From Taibaiella helvus_B (GTDB taxonomy: Bacteria; Bacteroidota; Bacteroidia; Chitinophagales; Chitinophagaceae): a DNA stretch of 11,708 nt. The translations under genes and the position numbers were made by a program. This document shows, piece by piece, positions 6,691-11,708 of this stretch; within the stretch, counting starts at the first letter, position 1, and every line of letters starts with the position of its first letter. The notes below the pieces were generated by a model. It worked only from the letters and a program-made list of their open reading frames with translations, did not search any database and was not told where the DNA came from. The stretch spans positions 1-11,708 of the forward strand of contig JBEBVI010000100.1 of the NCBI GenBank assembly GCA_040392805.1, given 5' to 3'.

Positions 6691-7191
6691 ATGAACACAC
6701 AGATAAAAACAATTTTACTGACCATCCTTACGCTCTCGGTATTTACGATAGCCATTGTCGAGCTGTCGGGGATAAGCTCGCGGGCTTTATTTAATAAATA
6801 CGGAATAGGCTCGCCTTCTCCACACGCAGTAGAAGAACATAACGAACGTGTAGACCGGGAGACGAAAATGCGGCAAATGCCCAAAACGGAAGTGACCTTT
6901 TATGAAGAGCATCACGACTTCGGCATTGTACGCGAAGGAGAAATAGTGCGGTATGCTTTTAAATTTAAAAATACAGGACAACAGCCTTTACTGATTTCAG
7001 ATGCAGTAGCTTCCTGCGGATGCACCGTGCCTTCTTTCTCAAAAGAACCTGTAATGCCGGGACAGGAAGGTGAAGTGCTCGTTGAATTTAATTCTAAAGG
7101 CAGAAAAGGTAAGAACCATAAATCGGTAATCGTTTTCTCCAATGCGGCCAGAGAAAAAATGTCTTTATCCTTTGATGCTGAGGTACGATAA
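6691..7191 (+). CDS. Membrane-anchored DUF1573 protein
   Basis: This 166-residue protein has an N-terminal hydrophobic segment at about residues 7-27, either a signal anchor or an uncleaved signal, and a linker to about 65. A single DUF1573 Ig-like (ASH-type) domain then fills the rest. Visible landmarks are HDFGIVREGEIVRYAFKFKN at 75-94, NTGQQPLLI, VASCGCTVPSF with the signature SCGCT at 108-112, then PVMPGQEGEVLVEFNSKGR and a closing SVIVFSN strand. DUF1573 proteins are very common in Bacteroidota envelopes and have no firmly known function. Most have a cleavable lipoprotein or Sec signal, whereas this one seems membrane-tethered with the domain outside. It is 37 bases before the UbiA-family gene and may share its transcript. 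Confidence 0.85.
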   Translation: MNTQIKTILLTILTLSVFTIAIVELSGISSRALFNKYGIGSPSPHAVEEHNERVDRETKMRQMPKTEVTFYEEHHDFGIVREGEIVRYAFKFKNTGQQPLLISDAVASCGCTVPSFSKEPVMPGQEGEVLVEFNSKGRKGKNHKSVIVFSNAAREKMSLSFDAEVR

Positions 7192-7228
7192 TTAATCGCG
7201 GACAGAACATAAAATAAATGCGGATAAA

Positions 7229-8116
7229 ATGAGTAATGTAAATGCAATAACGCCTCCGGCAAATACAGTGAGCAAATACCTTTCCCTTGTCAAATTCAGC
7301 CATACGGTATTTGCGCTTCCCTTTGCCCTGATAGGCTTTGCCCTGGCCGTGGTGTATGAGCAGCAGACTTTTCGCTGGATGACTTTTCTTCTGATGTTGC
7401 TTTGTATGGTATTTGCCAGAAGTGCAGCTATGGCTTTTAACCGTTATTTGGACCGGCATATTGATGCCCGTAATCCGCGTACGGCTAAAAGAGAAATTCC
7501 TGCCGGTGTTATCAAGCCCCAACAGGCGCTTACCTTTACTGTTTTATGCTGCGCCCTGTTTGTCGTGTGTACCTATTTCATCAATAATATATGCTTTTAT
7601 CTTTCTCCCGTTGCCCTGTTTGTTGTGCTTTTCTATAGCTATACCAAACGCTTTACACCTTTATGCCACCTTGTGTTAGGCGCAGGTCTGGCACTCGCAC
7701 CAATAGGTGCTTACCTTGCTGTTACCGGCTATTTCCAGATACTGCCGCTATTCTTTTCATTTGCTGTCCTGACCTGGGTATCGGGCTTTGATATTATTTA
7801 CTCTCTCCAAGACGAAGCGTTTGACAAAGAGCAGAAACTATATTCTATACCAACGGCATTGGGTACCAACAGGGCGCTATGGCTGTCCAATATATTGCAT
7901 GTCTTTTCCGCTTTGTTTGTGATAGCAGCGGGTATATACAGTCAGTTTGGCTGGCTGTACTGGATTGGTGTGGCAATTTTTGCGGGCTTGCTGATATACC
8001 AGCACCTGTTGGTAAAGCCAAACGATTTAAGCAAAGTAAATATCGCGTTTATGACGACGAATGGTATTGCAAGTATTATTTTCGCGGTGTTTGTGATATT
8101 GGAATTGGTGGTTTGA
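7229..8116 (+). CDS. UbiA-family prenyltransferase, probably menaquinone biosynthesis (MqnP-like)
   Basis: This 295-residue integral membrane enzyme belongs to the UbiA superfamily, which transfers a polyprenyl chain to an aromatic acceptor. The two Asp-rich Mg/diphosphate-binding motifs are present: NRYLDRHID at 71-79 and DIIYSLQDEAFD at 188-199. Several hydrophobic segments (about 24-45, 50-68, 100-118, 122-137, 145-165, 170-187 and two or three more to the C-terminus) fit the expected eight to nine helices. The N-terminus SKYLSLVKFSHTVFALPFALIGF is typical of the group often annotated as 4-hydroxybenzoate prenyltransferase. In Bacteroidota, which use menaquinone, that group more likely serves as MqnP in the futalosine route. 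Acceptor identity is inferred from phylum knowledge, as no other mqn gene is in view. The gene lies 37 bases after the DUF1573 gene with no promoter of its own seen. Confidence 0.85.
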   Translation: MSNVNAITPPANTVSKYLSLVKFSHTVFALPFALIGFALAVVYEQQTFRWMTFLLMLLCMVFARSAAMAFNRYLDRHIDARNPRTAKREIPAGVIKPQQALTFTVLCCALFVVCTYFINNICFYLSPVALFVVLFYSYTKRFTPLCHLVLGAGLALAPIGAYLAVTGYFQILPLFFSFAVLTWVSGFDIIYSLQDEAFDKEQKLYSIPTALGTNRALWLSNILHVFSALFVIAAGIYSQFGWLYWIGVAIFAGLLIYQHLLVKPNDLSKVNIAFMTTNGIASIIFAVFVILELVV

Positions 8117-8150
8117 ATAGAAAGATGAAGATGGGGCGATTAGGGCGTTC

Positions 8151-8220
8151 TTGTCATGCTGACGTAAGGAAGCATCTCTTGAGCGCTTTGTATAGATTCC
8201 TCCTCACGTCGGAATGACAA
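8151..8220 (+). repeat. Complete palindromic intergenic repeat (copy C)
   Basis: The left arm at 8151-8177 (TTGTCATGCTGACGTAAGGA, then AGCATCT) is an imperfect reverse complement of the right arm at 8194-8220 (AGATTCCTCC, then TCACGTCGGAATGACAA). About 22 of 27 positions pair, with a 16-base centre. It is a REP-like element lying just after the ubiA-family gene. A diverged half copy is at 1-54 on the other strand. No transposase is associated within the window. Confidence 0.8.
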
Positions 8221-8273
8221 TGGAGAATGGAAAGTTTTTGTTTCTCGCGACGGGCGCAACGTTAAAAGCTAAA

Positions 8274-8345
8274 CCGTCATGTTGAGCGAAGCAAAAGACA
8301 CGGAATGCAGTGGAGTTTCTTTTGCGTGGTCGAAACATCTCCGCC
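8274..8345 (+). repeat. Intergenic repeat, copy D, overlapping the 5' end of the long recQ frame
   Basis: This copy begins CCGTCATGTTGAGCGAAGC and ends GGTCGAAACATCTCC, the same outer plan (GTCATG...CATCTC) as copies A-C. Its centre holds an 11-bp imperfect inverted repeat, GCAAAAGACAC (8291-8301) with GTTTCTTTTGC (8315-8325). The ATG within its GTCATG is base 8279, the only in-frame ATG available upstream of the recQ helicase domain. Confidence 0.65.
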
Positions 8346-8404
8346 TATGTGAACAGAGGAATAGAAGATGTTTTGTTATTAAAAAACTTAGCACTAAATA
8401 TATC

Positions 8405-10297
8405 TTGTTAAAAGCCCTTTTACAACAATATTGGCAGTATAGCACATTTCGTCCCCCGCAGGAGGAGATTATTTCCTCGGTACTTCAGAAAAAAGATACC
8501 CTGGCTATTTTACCTACGGGAGCAGGCAAGTCTGTTTGTTACCAGTTACCTTCCCTGGCGCTTGAAGGGCTTACTTTAGTGATTAGTCCACTGGTATCTT
8601 TAATGCAGGACCAGGTAATGCAGCTCACCTCAAGAGAAATACCAGCCGCCTATATCCATTCCGGCATGACGGCACAACAAATTGATGATGTGCTGAACAA
8701 AGCCTGTGACAACGCACTCCGTCTCTTGTACGTATCACCCGAACGGTTGCAAAGCCCGTCATTTATCAGCTTTTCCGAATACCTTCATGTCAGTCTCATT
8801 GCTGTTGATGAAGCCCACTGTATCTCCCAATGGGGTCACGATTTCCGGCCGTCCTACCGCAAAATCGGGGAAATAAGAAGCTTTTTTAATAATGCACCCA
8901 TATTGGCACTTACGGCATCTGCCAATAAAAAAGTAGAGCAGGATATACTGGAACAACTGGGCATGCGCAATGCCGCAATATTCCGGAAAAGCGTAGTAAG
9001 AAACAACCTGTTTTACACCGTACGCTATACCGAAAGCAAACCCGTCGTCGCAGCAGAGCTGTTCAGCCATGCCCCGGCATCCGGCATATTGTATTGCCGC
9101 AGCCGTAGAAGATGTGTGGAAAGCGCTTTATACCTTCAATCACGTAATGTGGAAAGCGGCATATACCACGCCGGCCTCCCGAAGCACGAAAGAGATGCGG
9201 CACAAAGAAAATGGACACAAAGTCAATCCCAGATAATGTGCGCCACTACCGCCTTTGGCATGGGCATTGATAAGCCGGATGTGCGCCTCGTCGCCCATTA
9301 CGATGCTCCCGACAGTCTCGAAGCCTATTACCAGGAAGCAGGAAGAGCAGGAAGAGATGGAAAAAAAGCCGATGCGGTACTGTTGTATAATGAAGGAGAT
9401 ATACGACGGCTACAGGAAAGCACAGAGCTACACTATCCGCCTGAAGCCTATTTGAGGCAAGTGTACCAGTGGGTAGGCGATTATCTGAAAATGCCGTTAG
9501 GAGCAGGCAGCGATGAACTACAGTCTTTCGATGCACTCCGGTTTATCGGAAATTACAAGCTGGAAACCCTGAAAGCGTTAAGCGCTATCCGCTTGCTGGA
9601 CAGGGAAGGGCTATGGATATGGAATGAGAATGCCAATATTTATACCACAGTCCAGTTTACAACCGATCGTAATACCTTAAACTACCTGGAGCGTACCGAG
9701 CCGGCACTGCACTATATAGCCAGCTCTTTACTGAGATTATACGGCAGTATTTTTTATTACCCTACGGCAATCCGGGAGTTTGAAGTAAGCAAAATATTAC
9801 GGATAGAGAAACAGCAACTGGACAGAGGCCTGGACCGTCTTGCTGCACTGGGTATTATAAATTACCAGCCCGCAGAGACAGGAGGTACACTGTATTGGGT
9901 TCGCGAGCGACTTGCCGACCGTAACCTTGTTCTGGATACAGCCAGGATAAACAGGCTGCGTAAAGCGCAGGAGGAACGGGTAACACAAATGATTGCTTAT
10001 ATAAGAGAGGAACGGGTATGCCGGAATATAGTTTTAGCCCGGTATTTTGGTGAAGAAGATGGAACAGCATGCGGAAATTGTGATAACTGCCGCAGGAATA
10101 TCCAAAAAAACAAAGAACACCGTCCGGGTAAAGAACAGGTGCTGCAACTTTTACAGCGGAAGCAAACAATTAGCCTCGCAGATATATACGCACATTTTCC
10201 CGAAGTAGAACGGGAAGTACTGACCGCATATATCAGGCAACTAAGTGATGAAAGACAGTGCAGAATAAGTTCAGGTAAGGTTATATTTGCAGGTTGA
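8405..10297 (+). CDS. recQ: RecQ-family ATP-dependent DNA helicase
   Basis: RecQ is a cytoplasmic 3'-to-5' superfamily 2 DNA helicase used in recombination and fork repair. Counting from the TTG at 8405, the product has about 630 residues: YW and TFRPPQEEII (motif 0) near residues 9-24, Walker A TGAGKS at 38-43, DEAH at 135-138, ALTASA near 168, FGMGIDKPDV near 284-293 and QEAGRAGRDG at 310-319. A zinc site follows at Cys539-x16-Cys556-x2-Cys559-x2-Cys562, with a short winged-helix-like tail and no HRDC domain. The cysteine spacing equals that of E. coli RecQ but the site lies some 150 residues later. I believe this is usual for the roughly 630-residue Bacteroidota paralogue. The frame stays open up to an ATG at 8279, but those 42 extra residues are encoded largely by intergenic repeat D, so I prefer the TTG start. 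Identity is firm; the start is not. Confidence 0.92.
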   Translation: MLKALLQQYWQYSTFRPPQEEIISSVLQKKDTLAILPTGAGKSVCYQLPSLALEGLTLVISPLVSLMQDQVMQLTSREIPAAYIHSGMTAQQIDDVLNKACDNALRLLYVSPERLQSPSFISFSEYLHVSLIAVDEAHCISQWGHDFRPSYRKIGEIRSFFNNAPILALTASANKKVEQDILEQLGMRNAAIFRKSVVRNNLFYTVRYTESKPVVAAELFSHAPASGILYCRSRRRCVESALYLQSRNVESGIYHAGLPKHERDAAQRKWTQSQSQIMCATTAFGMGIDKPDVRLVAHYDAPDSLEAYYQEAGRAGRDGKKADAVLLYNEGDIRRLQESTELHYPPEAYLRQVYQWVGDYLKMPLGAGSDELQSFDALRFIGNYKLETLKALSAIRLLDREGLWIWNENANIYTTVQFTTDRNTLNYLERTEPALHYIASSLLRLYGSIFYYPTAIREFEVSKILRIEKQQLDRGLDRLAALGIINYQPAETGGTLYWVRERLADRNLVLDTARINRLRKAQEERVTQMIAYIREERVCRNIVLARYFGEEDGTACGNCDNCRRNIQKNKEHRPGKEQVLQLLQRKQTISLADIYAHFPEVEREVLTAYIRQLSDERQCRISSGKVIFAG

Positions 10298-10396
10298 GCT
10301 CCGGGAAGAAAGAGGAAAAAGAGGATGATGCATTATCCCGGGCAGGAATATTGAAAGAAATTTTTAAAACGGGCTGGTAACACCCACTTTAGTTTT

Positions 10397-11410
10397 ATGA
10401 TAAAATTTGCCATTGTCGGGTTCGGCCATATCGGTAAAAGACATGCAGAACATATCATCAACAATGCCGCAACAGAGCTGGTTGCTGTTTGTGATATTAA
10501 CCCGGATGTGAGTCGTCAGTTGCCGGGAAAAGATATAGACTTTTATACCGATATAGAGGAGTTGCTGCAACATACCCACGCGGATGTTGTGTGTATTTGT
10601 ACACCCAACTATTTGCATTGTCCGCACACTATAGCAACGGTACAGTCCGGGCGTCATGCCGTAGTGGAAAAACCTATGGCGCTCAGCGTTGCCGAATGCG
10701 ATGCCATGATAGCTGCGGCGAACGCAGCGGGTAAAATTATCTTTGCCGTAAAACAAAACAGGTACAACCCGCCGGTTGCTATGGTCAAAAACCTGATTAA
10801 CGACGGCAGCCTTGGAAACTTGTTTATGATACAGGTTAACTGTTTCTGGAACAGGGACGAACAATATTATGCCCAAAGCAACTGGAGAGGAAAAAAGAAA
10901 GAAGACGGCGGCTGCCTGTTTACCCAATTCAGTCATTTCGTGGACATCCTCTACTATCTCAATGGCACCATAGACGAAGTGAAAGGCTGCATAGCCAACT
11001 ATGCCCATCAGTCCAATACCGAATTTGAAGATACCGGCAGCTTCGTCATGAAGGCCACGAACGGCGCTATTGTCAACTTCAACTTTTCTACCTGCGCCTT
11101 TGAAAAGAACATGGAAGGCTCTATAACGCTGTTGGCACAAAAAGGGACACTGAAAATAGGCGGCCAATATCTGAACACCCTCGAATACCAGTGCATATCA
11201 GGAAAAGAATTACCACAGATTAATATCACCGCCAAAGAAAATGATTACGGACTATACAAAGGCTCCATGAGCAACCACGACAAAGTAATACAAAACGTAG
11301 TCGATGTCCTCAAATACAACCAACCCATAATGACCGGCGCAGAAGAAGGCCGGGAAGTGGTATATATGATTGAGCAGATGTATGCGGCGGGGAAAAATTT
11401 ATCCTGTTAG
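10397..11410 (+). CDS. Gfo/Idh/MocA-family sugar dehydrogenase
   Basis: This 337-residue NAD(P)-dependent oxidoreductase has an N-terminal Rossmann fold with GFGHIG at 8-13 and VCDIN at 31-35. It then has the family signature VVEKPMAL with EKP at 91-93 and a C-terminal domain with QNRYNPPV at 120-127, VNCFWNRDEQYY at 147-158, SNWRG at 161-165, DGGCLFTQFSHFVDI at 170-184 (His180 is the likely catalytic histidine). The QNRYNPP...QFSHFVD combination resembles WlbA/WbpB-type UDP-N-acetylglucosaminuronate dehydrogenases found in O-antigen and capsule clusters, which oxidise C3 of the sugar before transamination. That substrate is inferred; the family is sure. It starts 99 bases after recQ with no clear -7 box. 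It may be the first gene of a polysaccharide locus, but the next frame in view is DUF1016, not a sugar gene. Confidence 0.85.
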   Translation: MIKFAIVGFGHIGKRHAEHIINNAATELVAVCDINPDVSRQLPGKDIDFYTDIEELLQHTHADVVCICTPNYLHCPHTIATVQSGRHAVVEKPMALSVAECDAMIAAANAAGKIIFAVKQNRYNPPVAMVKNLINDGSLGNLFMIQVNCFWNRDEQYYAQSNWRGKKKEDGGCLFTQFSHFVDILYYLNGTIDEVKGCIANYAHQSNTEFEDTGSFVMKATNGAIVNFNFSTCAFEKNMEGSITLLAQKGTLKIGGQYLNTLEYQCISGKELPQINITAKENDYGLYKGSMSNHDKVIQNVVDVLKYNQPIMTGAEEGREVVYMIEQMYAAGKNLSC

Positions 11411-11447
11411 ATGGTTTATTGTCTGACAAGGGCAAGATTTAAAAATA

Positions 11448-11708
11448 GTGCCTTTACAAAAGTATTGGGGTTTGGCAAAAGACATTGTACATAAACAACA
11501 AGAAGCGGATTGGGGCGACAATGTTTTGGAACAATTATCAACCGACCTAAAACAGAGTTTCCCTGACATCAACGGCTTTTCAAGACGAAATTTATACGCC
11601 ATTCGGCAATGGTATTTGTTTTACAGCGCCGTTTCCGAATTTGTGCCACAAGCTGTGGCACAAATTCCGTGGGGACATAACCGCCTCATTATTTCCAAAA
11701 TTAAAAAC
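11448..11708 (+). pseudogene. DUF1016 (YhcG-type PD-(D/E)XK nuclease) N-terminal region, 5'-truncated, runs off the window
   Basis: The frame is open from 11427 (after a TGA at 11424) to the window edge. It encodes LQKYWGLAKDIVHKQ, WGDNVLEQLSTDLKQSFPDI, NGFSRRNLYAIRQWYLFY, then VPQAVAQIPWGHNRLIISKIKN. This is the conserved N-terminal helical region of DUF1016, whose full proteins carry a C-terminal nuclease-like domain and often sit near restriction or defence genes. In intact members such as E. coli YhcG, about 25-30 residues precede the YW-IG-IV helix. Here there is only GTG at 11448 (VPLQKYW) and no in-frame ATG, so the 5' end seems lost. An ATG frame from 11411 is in another frame, stops early and does not supply the missing part. 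It could be a decayed gene, or one with an unusually short N-terminus. The family is confident; pseudogene status is tentative. Confidence 0.65.
11637..11667. repeat. Perfect 14-bp inverted repeat inside the DUF1016 frame
   Basis: GAATTTGTGCCACA at 11637-11650 is followed by AGC and then its exact reverse complement at 11654-11667. It codes for EFVPQAVAQI in the DUF1016 frame, so it is a strong hairpin within coding sequence. Other DUF1016 proteins have a similar VPQ-VAQ-PWGH peptide here, which may partly constrain the bases. Confidence 0.85.

Noticed and set aside
8279..8404. Treating the 42 residues before the RecQ domain as a novel N-terminal domain
   Set aside because: Most of it is encoded by intergenic repeat D and it has no similarity to RecQ N-termini. 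A start at 8405 is simpler.
10298..10396. Space between recQ and the sugar dehydrogenase searched for a promoter or RNA gene
   Set aside because: TAGTTTTA at 10390-10397 overlaps the ATG and cannot be its -7 box; the CCGGGA/TCCCGG pairing has a long loop. Nothing convincing is present.
10364..11167. A 267-codon open frame on - across the sugar dehydrogenase
   Set aside because: The + strand encodes a complete Gfo/Idh/MocA protein with all motifs. The antisense product matches nothing I know and is rich in residues typical of shadow frames.

Overview
The window is chromosomal housekeeping sequence from a member of the Bacteroidota, most likely the Chitinophagaceae or a close relative. Four things suggest this. 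Exact matches to the Bacteroidota -7 promoter box TAnnTTTG lie just upstream of several genes, and there are no clear Shine-Dalgarno sequences. The proteins (RarA, PurA, DUF1573, a UbiA/MqnP-type prenyltransferase, a RecQ with a late zinc site) look like the versions found in that phylum. Intergenic spaces carry GTCATGC...GCATCTC repeats of a kind I associate with these genomes. No rRNA, tRNA, CRISPR array or complete mobile element was seen.

Layout, left to right. A cut-off palindromic repeat sits at the left edge. It is followed by a small FeoA-domain protein and NadD (NAD synthesis), both on +. RarA (replication-fork AAA+ ATPase) is on - and converges on NadD across a 201-base gap filled with repeats. 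A secreted thioredoxin-like protein diverges from RarA, followed by PurA (AMP synthesis). Next comes a very acidic low-complexity protein that ends 5 bases before PabB (aminodeoxychorismate synthase, folate branch). After a repeat-rich gap come a membrane-anchored DUF1573 protein and a UbiA-family prenyltransferase, probably for menaquinone. Two more repeats precede a RecQ helicase, and then comes a Gfo/Idh/MocA sugar dehydrogenase. The right edge holds a DUF1016 (YhcG-type nuclease) reading frame that lacks its usual N-terminus and runs out of the window.

The genes do not form one pathway. They are short transcription units for cofactor and nucleotide supply (NadD, PurA, PabB, UbiA) and DNA maintenance (RarA, RecQ), with two envelope-associated proteins.

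I found no convincing new multi-gene system. The points most worth a second look are: the five-copy repeat family, one copy of which supplies the only ATG of the long recQ reading frame; the acidic protein coupled to PabB; and the 5'-truncated DUF1016 frame, which contains a perfect 14-bp hairpin inside its coding sequence.
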